Source: Cyathus striatus (lineage: Eukaryota > Basidiomycota > Agaricomycetes > Agaricales > Nidulariaceae). From it: DNA of 64,000 bases. The stretch spans positions 992,001-1,056,000 of the forward strand of contig JAOVFP010000023.1 of assembly GCA_025738555.1 (NCBI GenBank), given 5' to 3'. Shown in pieces: positions 33,867-42,992 of the stretch. A program made the position numbers and the translations under genes. The notes under the pieces are model-generated. The model saw nothing but the letters and a program-made list of their open reading frames with translations, made no database searches and was not told the DNA's origin. Every line of letters starts with the position of its first letter. The first letter of the stretch is position 1.

Positions 33867-34968
33867 ATGTCAATCTCAATGTACTCTGTCTGCAACGCGA
33901 GTGTCAACAAATCCATGATGCGTACCCCTGATAGCACAGATGCGGTGGCTGTAATGACATCCGTAGCGAAGTCATTCGAGACGCTGTGAGTAATACGGTA
34001 AACATTATGGCTAACAGCAGTATATGAATATCGGTTTCGGCAGCGGGAAGACTTTTAACACCTTGAATGATCAAACTAGTCGTCTAAAGACGCTGCAGCC
34101 ATCCAAGGTCAGAATCTGATGTTTGATTTACGAAATAATTCGCTTACCCTGAAATGAGCAGATAGACTTCTCTGGTGAAATGGAACAGCTGCGTCAAAGA
34201 CTAAGAGACCACGAAGCATCACAAAACATAGCGTTGGGCAGCTTGAAAATGAGACTTCAAAGTGATGTCACAGAACATATGGCAAGCCGGATGAAGTAAG
34301 TAGTGTCTTTGAACTGTCAAAGAACATTGTTTATATCGTGGGCAGAGAAGATATACGACAGCAAGTTCGAGCAGAAATTATCACGCAGACCCGTCAGCAA
34401 GTGTCCGCGATTTTGCCAGAGTTTATCCCGGTTCCTCTGTGTAAACAAGTCGAAGAGAATAAGCAGCTACTATGCGGACTCCGCACATCCCTTGCGAATT
34501 CGTCAGTGCATGCATTGAGCAGCTCAAACACATCGTCATAACTGACACACGTCAGTCTTAATAGTGAAGCAAGAAGAACTAACCAGATGTTGCAAAGTAG
34601 TAGCCTTGATGAACCTTTTGCCCCTATTTATATGCCCAATGGTAAAATAAGCGAGTTGTTTCCAGTAGATTTAAGATCGTTGTTGTACTATGAGCGTAAG
34701 TCTCAGTCGTTGTTTATTTGACGTTTGAAAGATAACAGTGGTGCACAGCCGATGACATGAGAACCTTGATGAAGGATTATAGATTGGCAGAGGGTGAGGA
34801 ACGCGAAGCAAACTGGAAAACGTTCCTGAATTTCATCGGTATTTTTAAATTCTCTCTTCAGTGCCACAGTCCTAGTCCTTAACTAATATAAAAATAGGAG
34901 CTGACTTTGAGGTCGCATCGGCAGTTGAAATTGTTCAGCATGAGAAATTGAGCTATCCGCATAATTAG
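33867..34968 (+). CDS. Coiled-coil fungal protein, second family member
   Basis: Function unknown. About eight small exons; joined they read MSISMYSVCNASVNKSMMRT, VAVMTSVAKSFETLGKTFNT, a coiled coil (IDFSGEMEQLRQRLRDHEAS, VTEHMASRMKEDIRQQVRAE), then QQVSAILPEFIPVPL, LNSEARRTNQMLQSSSLDEP, APIYMPNGKISELFPVDLRS, and a C-terminal helical block (DDMRTLMKDYRLAEGEEREA, NWKTFLNFIGADFEV) ending SYPHN at the TAG 34966-34968. Introns at about 33979-34041, 34108-34161 and later ones all have GT-AG ends and keep frame. The central helix plus SEARR and FP-DLRSL motifs are, as I recall, a recurring Agaricomycete protein. The gene at 4554-6062 has the same order with a proline-rich insertion. No targeting signal. 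Confidence 0.78.
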
Positions 34969-35169
34969 CTTATTTATCCCGTTGTTCCTGCTAGTAACCA
35001 ATGATAATATCCCTGAGTTCGTCCCATAGAAGCCAAGCCACAGGTAAGTTAAGTGACTTATTCTAGGCCCATTCGAAGGTGACTAGCGGTGAATAAGAAA
35101 ACGTAAGAATAAGGTACCGAGGGCGTCAATACCACATGATTTCTCCTTAGGCAGCAGATGGCAGCAGAC
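34969..35169. other. Short intergenic gap
   Basis: About 200 bp with no recognised feature apart from an isolated donor-like gtaagt at 35044, which I cannot tie to an exon. Confidence 0.4.
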
Positions 35170-35361
35170 TCAAACTGGGAATTGGTCCAGCAGATAAGCA
35201 AATGCGGCAAACGTGGTTATGGCAGAGGCTGCATTGGCTGCACAGTGCAGAGCCCAGCATACGAGAGTTGTTGATGATATATTAGTCATCCGTAGCGTCG
35301 GGAATGATCCTCCCATATCAGATGAGTCCTGACGGGGTTCAGCATCGAGAGCTCCTGACAT
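35170..35361 (-). CDS. Possible small membrane protein (63 aa)
   Basis: Open frame from ATG 35361 to TGA 35170 reading MSGALDAEPRQDSSDMGGSF, with one hydrophobic segment (ALHCAANAASAITTFAAFAY) long enough for a membrane helix, then LLDQFPV. The frame remains open upstream to 35439 (SFVGPGQLIMRP). No family recognised. Divergent from the next gene. It may be chance; the hydrophobic helix is the only support. Confidence 0.25.
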   Translation of the reverse strand: MSGALDAEPRQDSSDMGGSFPTLRMTNISSTTLVCWALHCAANAASAITTFAAFAYLLDQFPV

Positions 35362-35465
35362 GTTGACAGAACGCTGAATTAACGGCCGCATTATTAACTG
35401 ACCTGGACCAACAAAAGAAGCAGCTAAAGAGAACCCCAAAATCTTACCAGTAGACCTTCTCGCCG

Positions 35466-35929
35466 ATGTCGATGTCTTCGTATTCCAGAGGCCCAGGTGG
35501 AACTCCGCCGTCGACCTCTCCCGTCAAGATGGGCTCATCGGACGTGGCAAGTGAGCTGGCGTCGTCCTCAAACCACATTGCTGCGGGTGTTGGAGAGATT
35601 CTGCAGGCGTTGGCGGGTGTTTCAGGAGGACCAAGCACGAAACCGATCATGATTGAGTTCGCAGACCGCACGATGGCTCTGGGAAGGAAGAGAATGGCAG
35701 CGATGAACGGTCGTGTGAGTGGTTTAAAGCTGGATTAGATTGCGAGGACTCAAGTTGGTTTCAGAATGCGATTGTGTACATGAAAAGCAAGTTCGGGTTG
35801 CTAAACTCGACAAGCCCGTTCTACCTACAGGCGTCGTTCATTGGGGATGAAGAGTCATATGTGGAGGTGGACCTGGATGCTTGGGAAGAGCTTGTGCCGC
35901 ACATATCGCGGTTGCGGATTCTGAATTGA
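35466..35929 (+). CDS. Small hypothetical protein (about 136 aa)
   Basis: Two exons joined by a clean intron of about 50 bp (gtgagt at 35715 to ttcag at about 35767): KPIMIEFADRTMALGRKRMA and MNGR join to NAIVYMKSKFGLLNSTSP, then FYLQASFIGDEESYVEVDLD, ending HISRLRILN at TGA 35927-35929. The N-terminal 50 residues are Ser/Pro/Gly-rich. A reverse-strand open frame (35444-35671) overlaps but lacks splice support, so the forward gene is preferred. No known domain recognised, no targeting signal. The start ATG 35466 is the first of two close Met codons; an upstream exon is possible. Confidence 0.6.
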
Positions 35930-36254
35930 CAATATGACGGGAACAAGACGGCCCTGGATTTGTAGAACGGAGATTATGGACGGGATGACAGAGTGGGACT
36001 GGATGTTGGGATTTGAATTGCTTACTTAGAATGACAATAAGTACTGGTTGAGAGGTCTACACACCGACGCCGACGACAATGAGCACACGTGTATGTGGCA
36101 CTGGTGCAAGAAGTAAACGTTAAACTGTAATGCATCCGCTTGTCATTACCATATTCGTTTTCTTTATTTATTGGATTAGATACAGATAAATATTCGCGTG
36201 AATCGACGTCGACCCATCTTTCAATCGTCCCTCTTTCCTCCGCTAACCGTGTTT

Positions 36255-37559
36255 ATGGCCGTAAGCCTCAGTGGCAGTCCCTCAGCTGGCAACTCATTAA
36301 CGCAACCTCACCAGACTGATTCGTCCCCCTTCGCTCAGGTTAACACCGCCTATCAAAGACTCACCCGCTCAGAGCTTATTCTTTTCCTCAAAGTTCGCAA
36401 CCTTCCTACCTCCGGCTCAAATCACGACCTTGCATCTCGACTGGCAAACCACGACTACCACACATATCACTTCCCCACTCATGTTGACCACCAGTATGCC
36501 TCCTCTTCTTCCTTGTCCCCATCCATGCCCTCTTTATCCCTAAGGCGAAATCATCATCCTTCCCAGAGGACCCCTGACTTACCCGTTGAGATCCTTGCTG
36601 ACATCATGGACAACGTAGGCGACTGGGAATTGGCAAAATCAGTGGGGCTCCCAACATCATTACCTGAACCCCTCGAATGGTCTCGCGCCACATCTACAGA
36701 CCGCGCTGTTCTCTCAGGTCACGTCCCCACTATACATGCCGCCAAACCGAGTGCCGAGAATCCTCTCACAAAAGTCGGTGCTCTCCTTGCCATCCGGTTC
36801 GCCTATGTCAATGTTCTCGATTATTTTCTTTCACAACATCACAAAATGTTCCTCGAGGCCTTCAAAGCCGATCTCATACCCATAAAAGCATCCCGGCATG
36901 GACGTATCTCTGTGCTTTCATGGTGGAAACATGGTTTTGAGCAGCACCCTGACCTCGTGCCTCCTCCTGAAGAAGGAACCGTTGCCGAGGCCGTCGAGGG
37001 TGCGTCAAGGAATGGCCAAGTTGCCTCTTTGGATTGGTGGATTAACTACGGCCATCCGTTTGAATACACCGAGGCCGCTCTGGAATACGCCAGTGCAAAG
37101 AATCACATTGCGGTTCTAGATTGGTGGAAGCGACAACACACCGAGACAGGATTGCAATTGAAAATTGGGCGAGTAATGGATACAGCTAGTATGGCCGGAA
37201 ATGTCGATGTTCTCGAGTGGTGGGCAACATCGCAGCTAGAGTTCAAATACGATCGACACGCATTGCAGCACGCGAGCTGGCATGGGAAGGTGGACGTTTT
37301 GGAGTGGTGGTTGGGTAGTGGGCTACAGCTGATCTTTGACCAAGATGCACTTATAGGTGCTACACGGCATAATCGACCTGAAGTACTCGAGTGGTGGGAT
37401 AAATCCGGACTTCCTATACAATATCGTATGTGTGACATCGAAGAAGCTTTAGAAGATGCTATCGGTGGTGGCGATGCTGCTAGGAAATGGTGGAAAAAGA
37501 AAGGTGTTGACTTCAATGCGAACGATAAAGAGTGGATGAAGCTTCAGACGTTGAACTAA
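36255..37559 (+). CDS. SAP domain plus ankyrin-like repeat protein (434 aa)
   Basis: Single exon. Start chosen at ATG 36255 (MAVSLSGSPSAGNS); the open frame extends upstream only from a GTG. Near residues 31-66 is a SAP-like helix-loop-helix (RLTRSELILFLKVRNLPTSG then HDLASRLANHD), a motif of DNA/chromatin-binding proteins. Then LPVEILADIMDNVGDWELAK resembles an F-box-like start. From about residue 175 to 420 there are repeats of about 30 residues whose constant part is VxVLxWW: RISVLSWWKHG, QVASLDWWINYG, HIAVLDWWKRQ, NVDVLEWWATS, KVDVLEWWLGS, RPEVLEWWDKSG. These are ankyrin-type helical pairs with a conserved Trp-Trp, a form I associate with fungal, amoebal and giant-virus proteins. Possible role as a substrate adaptor; partners unknown. 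Confidence 0.75.
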   Translation: MAVSLSGSPSAGNSLTQPHQTDSSPFAQVNTAYQRLTRSELILFLKVRNLPTSGSNHDLASRLANHDYHTYHFPTHVDHQYASSSSLSPSMPSLSLRRNHHPSQRTPDLPVEILADIMDNVGDWELAKSVGLPTSLPEPLEWSRATSTDRAVLSGHVPTIHAAKPSAENPLTKVGALLAIRFAYVNVLDYFLSQHHKMFLEAFKADLIPIKASRHGRISVLSWWKHGFEQHPDLVPPPEEGTVAEAVEGASRNGQVASLDWWINYGHPFEYTEAALEYASAKNHIAVLDWWKRQHTETGLQLKIGRVMDTASMAGNVDVLEWWATSQLEFKYDRHALQHASWHGKVDVLEWWLGSGLQLIFDQDALIGATRHNRPEVLEWWDKSGLPIQYRMCDIEEALEDAIGGGDAARKWWKKKGVDFNANDKEWMKLQTLN

Positions 37560-37801
37560 TACGTGATATCCTTTTTGTGTGAGTTTTACTTTCCTAATCA
37601 TGGGTATATTGCTTTCAGCTTGTATCTAGCAATTTATTTCGCATATTTTCTCTCTGGTGGACTGTCTTTGATTTCGCTGAGCTCACCTAGTAAATTTCAC
37701 AGGTGGCTTTGTTGTAATGACGAATGTATAATGCAAACCTCAATAATAAATACCCATACGTCATCTTCGCAATTATGAAGCTTATAGAGTATAGTCAAGA
37801 A
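37560..37801. other. Convergent 3' gap
   Basis: About 240 bp between converging genes; nothing seen. Confidence 0.4.
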
Positions 37802-38773
37802 TTAATTACATGCATGGGTTTTATTATTGGGCCACTGCGACTCCCCAGTGGCTGATAAAATCTTCTCTGCCTGAAGCCATATGTATTTATCTTTCCCCTC
37901 AAGGAATGATGTCTCCCACTGTGCATTCTCAACACAAGTTTGAGGGTCCTGAAAGGAAATGTTGGCAAATTTGCCAGATTGGTTGCCAGTCAGCCAATCG
38001 CGAACTGCGATTCCCCCGTGATGATCACCTGTAATAATACAGGCTGCCATATCTATTGATTTCTTTCCGTCCATATCGCTGTCTACTTGAACCAGTGGAA
38101 ACGCAAAATGCGTTAAATTGGGGAGGTGGTTGAACGGTACGTCCATCACCCACTTGGGAATGCGGTTCCCAGTACCGGAAGGACTTTGTTGTTCCGTGTC
38201 CCATATCAGAAGATGCGAGATTTGTTTGAAGAAGGCTAAACCTTCTGAGGTATATATCAAAGGATTCCACCTCCGGTTTGATCCTGCAAACACCACCTGT
38301 CGGTTTGGAGGAATAATGGTACCAGAAAATTCGGCGAGATTGCTGGAAAGTAAATGTGCAGAAGAGAAATGGAGCCCCAGTGTTTCTACCCCGAGCGTTA
38401 TTTCCCAAAGTATCCGACAATCGATAGCATTAGCAGGCTGGTCGTTAACAACGGGTTCCCTACATTCTGTACTCCATAGCCTTCGAACTAAGCGTTGGTA
38501 ATCCACCGCTAACCGTGACCTGTTGACCCAGTGTCTTTTTTGTAATCTGACCGCGGCCACGAATAGAACGACGTCTGAGGAAGAGCGGAGTACCACGGTG
38601 TGTAGTAGAAATGGCATGGTGGCGAGACGTACTGCATAGCAGACACGAGAGAGGGATAGTGCGGTATAGTAGTATGTCCTGGAAATTTGCTCGGAATGTG
38701 TTGGTTGAGACGATGCTGCGAATCGTATAATTTCGAGTGCCAGCTCGGAAGGTAAGTTGAGAAGGGAAGACAT
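37802..38773 (-). CDS. F-box-like hypothetical protein (323 aa)
   Basis: Single exon from ATG 38773 to TAA 37802. The N-terminus MSSLLNLPSELALEIIRFAA fits the short F-box-like start common in mushroom-fungus proteins (LPxELxxEIIxxA). Downstream is a hydrophobic-strand pattern (RVCYAVRLATMPFLLHTVVL, LPNLTHFAFPLVQVD) like that of the proteins that follow such an F-box, but no clear LRR repeat. No targeting signal. A role as SCF ubiquitin-ligase adaptor would be inference. Neighbour of the SAP-ankyrin gene, which also has an F-box-like stretch. Confidence 0.7.
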   Translation of the reverse strand: MSSLLNLPSELALEIIRFAASSQPTHSEQISRTYYYTALSLSRVCYAVRLATMPFLLHTVVLRSSSDVVLFVAAVRLQKRHWVNRSRLAVDYQRLVRRLWSTECREPVVNDQPANAIDCRILWEITLGVETLGLHFSSAHLLSSNLAEFSGTIIPPNRQVVFAGSNRRWNPLIYTSEGLAFFKQISHLLIWDTEQQSPSGTGNRIPKWVMDVPFNHLPNLTHFAFPLVQVDSDMDGKKSIDMAACIITGDHHGGIAVRDWLTGNQSGKFANISFQDPQTCVENAQWETSFLEGKDKYIWLQAEKILSATGESQWPNNKTHACN

Positions 38774-39336
38774 TTTTAAATATTTAAGACTGTAGGCGTA
38801 CTAACTGTAGATGGTATCGGTAAGAAAAATGACAATAAAAGTAGCACTTCTCGTTAGTCTTTTATAGGATGCTGGCATGGAGATTTCAGGGGCCTTTTTA
38901 TTCTAAAGATTTACCTCTTTGTGTAGGTCCAAGGGACAGAGACTTGAGCGGAATCAAATCTTGATCGATGCGCTTAAATAGGAAATCAATGTCTCTATGT
39001 GCTCTCCATTTTGTCGTCAAGTGGTGGGCTTAACAAAGAATAAGTATGCATGGAAAAGTCCATCAGAATGACCTCGAGCGTCTCCGGAGACACAGTATTG
39101 TTTTTCCTGCACATGGGAAGTTCGGAGTTACAAGTTCTTTGTTCTGCAGGACTAAATGAAGAGCGTTAATTGTGCTTCCCACAACGCCCAAATCCTACAA
39201 TAAAATGAACTGGCTATCTTATAAAAAGTATCCAACCCGAGGTCGGGTAAACATTAGGCACTACTGCAGGTGTAGAACAGTGATTATTGTGCGATTAGTT
39301 GAGAAGCCATTAGCTTCTCGTAAGATTACCAGTGAA
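38774..39336. other. Intergenic
   Basis: 563 bp, AT-rich; upstream region of the F-box-like gene and 3' region of the next. Forward open frame 39172-39447 has no features. Confidence 0.5.
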
Positions 39337-40602
39337 TTACACTGTTCTGGAAGGTATTTTCCAACTCTTTCCGAACCACTGTTGCAGTACATCCTTCACG
39401 GAGAGAATTCTCGTCAATCTGCATTTTTGACGATTTCTCCACCATGACCAACCCCTCCACCGTGAGCTATTCATCCAAAAATTCTGCATCTCCCTTTGGG
39501 TATCGAGATCTGATAACCAGAATTGATAATAGTACCACTCCATGCCACAAGCTCCTAAGTATCCGGCATCGAAATAAGGCACTAGGTCGCGATGGGCTGG
39601 GGCCACTGGGTCATTTAACCAGACAGTAATAAATCGTTCTGGGTACAAAAATAAAATAGCATTGATGATCGTCTGGTCCTTTCCGACGAAGTAGGACAAA
39701 GACAGATAATGGTCATGGTATTTATAGAAAATTTCTGACCACCAAGATACAGCAGGTGGTGCACCGCCAAAGAACGAGCCTTCACTAATCTCATCGTCAA
39801 TCGGACCCATGTCTTCTTTCCAGTTCCGTGCGCTAGGACGCGCCGTGTCAAATATGGGGAAAAAGATCAAATCGCTCTTGTTGGTTCTAGTAAGTCTGCT
39901 TCCTTCATCCCAGACCTGCTGAACTCGGTCGCCGTTGGGCCAGGCTGAGTAGTAGTGATCTTTCCTGAAACTGCCTGCATCGGTCCAAAAAACGAAATCA
40001 TACACACGACCTTCCTTTGCAAGAAGATTCATTGCTGATGTCAACAAGAAAGGCTTGGCGTTCCATACGGCATATAGTTCAGGAGAGTGTTTCTTCATTT
40101 CCCTGTCCTTATGATGTATTTCTTGGTAGATTTCTTCCAATCCTGACATGGGAGGAATGTCAAATGGCGATGTGTAAGTCGTGTTTACGGTAATATTCAA
40201 ATTAGGTCCTCGAGCTGCGCGGACAGTAGCCTCCATTTCTGGCGTAGTATAGAAGTATATATCTGTCGTTATGGGTCCTAAGAAACGAGAAAGCCAATCT
40301 GCATATTCAGCTGTAGTATGTTTGGAGTGCTTCAGTGGAAACATTGCAGAAACGAGGAGGACACGCATGTCGTTGGAGCTGGGAGAAATCTGCTCTTCAA
40401 CAGGCGTATTGTATATAGTTCCTCCTGCTGGGGTGTGTGCGCCTTGTATGCCAAATTGTATAACTTTAGAGGGCAGTGGTCCGAGGTATAAATATGTTCC
40501 CAGAAGATAGAGCAATACTAAGGTGATAGCTAGAGCAAATACACGGGTGCGCGTAGAGAAGGTCGCACGCAGACGCGGCACCATTTCAGCTGCTGCTAAC
40601 AT
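39337..40602 (-). CDS. Type II membrane protein, HtrL/YibB-like glycosyltransferase candidate
   Basis: About 421 residues. Start at ATG 40602 (MLAAAEMVPRLRATF); an intron in the 5' leader (gtatgt at about 40661 to atgtag at about 40617) explains the longer open frame upstream. One signal-anchor helix at residues 20-42 (RVFALAITLVLLYLLGTYLY) then a lumenal domain. Motifs: RVLLVSAMFPLKHSKHT, YFYTTPEMEATVRAARGP, FVFWTDAGSFRKDHYYSAWP (an acid-rich metal-site-like WTDAG), EISEGSFFGGAPPAVSWW, YFVGKDQTIINAILFLYPER. The last two blocks resemble the HtrL/YibB family of glycosyltransferase-like proteins. Single coding exon. Golgi location and transferase role are inference; the substrate is unknown. 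Confidence 0.72.
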   Translation of the reverse strand: MLAAAEMVPRLRATFSTRTRVFALAITLVLLYLLGTYLYLGPLPSKVIQFGIQGAHTPAGGTIYNTPVEEQISPSSNDMRVLLVSAMFPLKHSKHTTAEYADWLSRFLGPITTDIYFYTTPEMEATVRAARGPNLNITVNTTYTSPFDIPPMSGLEEIYQEIHHKDREMKKHSPELYAVWNAKPFLLTSAMNLLAKEGRVYDFVFWTDAGSFRKDHYYSAWPNGDRVQQVWDEGSRLTRTNKSDLIFFPIFDTARPSARNWKEDMGPIDDEISEGSFFGGAPPAVSWWSEIFYKYHDHYLSLSYFVGKDQTIINAILFLYPERFITVWLNDPVAPAHRDLVPYFDAGYLGACGMEWYYYQFWLSDLDTQREMQNFWMNSSRWRGWSWWRNRQKCRLTRILSVKDVLQQWFGKSWKIPSRTV

Positions 40603-40997
40603 TTTCTTGCATTTCCTACATATATTAGCGAGGAAATAAAATAGCTTTGAAGATGACATACCTGAGGCCTGATGAAAGGATGAAATTATGACTGAGAAAG
40701 CACCTGGAAAGCACTGTGATACGGGAGGAATCATGCGACCTCACCGCCTCGGCATGTCATAATTTTGTGTGTGTGTGTGGGAATAATCTGGAATAGTGCG
40801 TCTTACATAACTCGTCCTCGATCCTGCAATCGCAGATCGGTAACTCTTCCGGAGTAAGTACCGATAACCATTTCATAACATCGTACCAATTCTTTGTCAT
40901 TTCACGCAACTTAGCTATTTCAATCTTCAATCGTCTATAAATACGGCATGTAATCGACGGCAGCTGGGAAGAATACCCATAGTTGCTCTGGAATACA
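40603..40997. other. Divergent promoter region with 5' leader intron
   Basis: 395 bp between divergent genes. The left 60 bp hold the leader intron of the membrane-protein gene; a short GT dinucleotide run lies at 40766-40778. The right part is the promoter of the first aldo-keto reductase. Confidence 0.5.
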
Positions 40998-42727
40998 ATG
41001 TCTACTCCTAAATCCAAAGTTCCCTATGGTATGTGCCATGATTCCTTGCCCAATGCCTGCCCTCTGACTTTACATAGTTCGACTTGGAAACTCTGGCCTC
41101 AAAGTTTCCAAGATTATCCTTGGAACCATGCAGTATGGTTCTACCGAATGGCAGGATTGGGTCTTAGGTGAAGAGGAGGCTATCAAGCATATTAAAGTGG
41201 CGTACGTGTGCACCTTTTACTTTCTTCAAAATTCAACATTAAGCTTGCGTTTTAAAGCTACGAAGCTGGGATCCAAACATTTGACACTGCGAACGTCAGT
41301 TGTTTATCTTACATATGTAATCTCCATCTGACAATGTTGCGCGTTAATAGGTATATTCAAACGGGTTGTCAGAGATTATACTTGGAAAGGCCATCAAACA
41401 GCTTAACTTACCACGCGATGAGATTGTCGTCTTAACAAAAGTATGGCCATCATTTTCGAAATTCTAACTTCAAAACTGAGAACAATACAGGTATTCGGCA
41501 CAGTGGCTCGCGAGTACGGTACAAGCTTTTATAAGACTGGGGAGAATCCGGATGATCATGGCTATATCAACCAGCATGGTCTGAGTCGCAAGGTACAGCC
41601 CTATATACCGCGTGTGCTGCATACAGCTAAAAGTTACAGTAGCACATATTTGATTCAGTGAAACATAGCCTGAAGCGTCTCCAGCTTGACTACATCGACG
41701 TGCTTCAATGTCACCGCTTCGATCCTGATACGCCCATTGAAGAAACGGTAAGGGAAATGTACCTAATAACGGAGCATTGTAAATAGCCTCCCCACCACCA
41801 TAGATGCAAGCACTCCATGATGTTGTGCAGGAGGGTTATGTTCGCTACATCGGAATGAGCTCCTGTTGGGCATGGCAATGTGCGCATTATCCATCTCTGT
41901 TAATCCACTATGATGATTAATTATCTGAAATAGTTAATGCAATGCAGAGTTAGTTTTTAGAGCTAATCAAGGACATATTACTAACCTTGCATACTAGACT
42001 ACGCGATAAACAATAAGCTTACTCCGTTCATCTCCATGCAGAATCACTACAGTCTTCTGTATCGCGAAGAGGAGCGGGAGATGTTTCCTACCCTGAAGGT
42101 TCGACTCATTGTATTACCCGTGATCATGCCCTGATTATTATTGGTTAGCATTTCAATGTTGGATCTATCCCGTGGTCTCCACTAGCTCGCGGTCTTCTTT
42201 CAAGGCCATTACGTGAAAGCTCTAAGCGAGGCGATTCTGACTTGTACATAACAAATCTCATTACATATACTTTAGTTCCTTTGCTAACAATCTCATCTCA
42301 TAGTTTTATCTCTAAGTATCTTTCTGGTCCTGGCACTGAAGAAATCATGTCCAGGTCTGGTTTTGTATTTAATGCTTTATATGCTCCTAATTTCCATGTT
42401 ATCCTAAAGGGTGGAGGAACTAAGCAAGAAGCGTGGTATCAGCATGGCTCAGGTCGCCATAGCTTGGACTTTGTCGAAAGAAGGTAGAAAGATGTTATAA
42501 AAGGTCGCGCAAATGTACTAAAATGCTTTCCAAGGTGTTTCTGCGCCTATTGTCGGCACCACTAGCCTCAAGAATTTAGAAGAGATCCTTGGTAGGGTTG
42601 CTTTTCAACACATCTAAAACTAATATTAACTATTTCAACAGATGCTGTGTATATCGTGCTTACTGAGGAGGAAATTAAGTATTTAGAGGAACCATATGCC
42701 CCACAGCAGGTAATAGGGCATGCGTAA
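40998..42727 (+). CDS. Aldo-keto reductase, tandem copy 1
   Basis: NADPH-dependent carbonyl reductase of the fungal group that includes versiconal hemiacetal acetate reductase-like enzymes. About ten small exons: [154 protein letters not shown], then [39 protein letters not shown] and [20 protein letters not shown]. The catalytic tetrad Asp, Tyr (FDTANVY), Lys (LTK) and His (QCH) is complete. All introns have usable GT-AG ends, including the one before FNVGSIPW (acceptor ttggttag). The stop TAA is 42725-42727. Copy 2 lies 266 bp downstream in the same direction. Confidence 0.88.
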
Positions 42728-42992
42728 TATGTACGGTGGCTTGTGATCACAATGCAAAAATATAATCAGAAGTTTTTGACATCATATTTCACATGAACAA
42801 GTAGACCAGTGAGCATTCCTCGGAGTTAGTATTTTTATCAGACATCTACACTTGGAAATATTGACACAGGGATTGGTTGATAAACTTAGCTTGCATATGT
42901 ACTTCCTTTGCTCTAGGAATAAAATAATAAAAGACACTGTTTCTCGGAAGGCAGGGACTCTAGAGCTTATTGAAGACACACCAGACACAGTC

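Noticed and set aside
35444..35671. Reverse-strand open frame over the small gene at 35466
   Set aside because: The forward strand has a clean GT-AG intron joining two frames; the reverse frame has no splice support or motif.
36198..36254. Upstream extension of the SAP-ankyrin protein
   Set aside because: It starts with GTG, not ATG; the first ATG is at 36255.
40603..40734. Longer N-terminus for the HtrL-like membrane protein
   Set aside because: A GT-AG intron (about 40617-40661) lies in this stretch, so it is most likely untranslated leader; the signal-anchor follows directly after ATG 40602.
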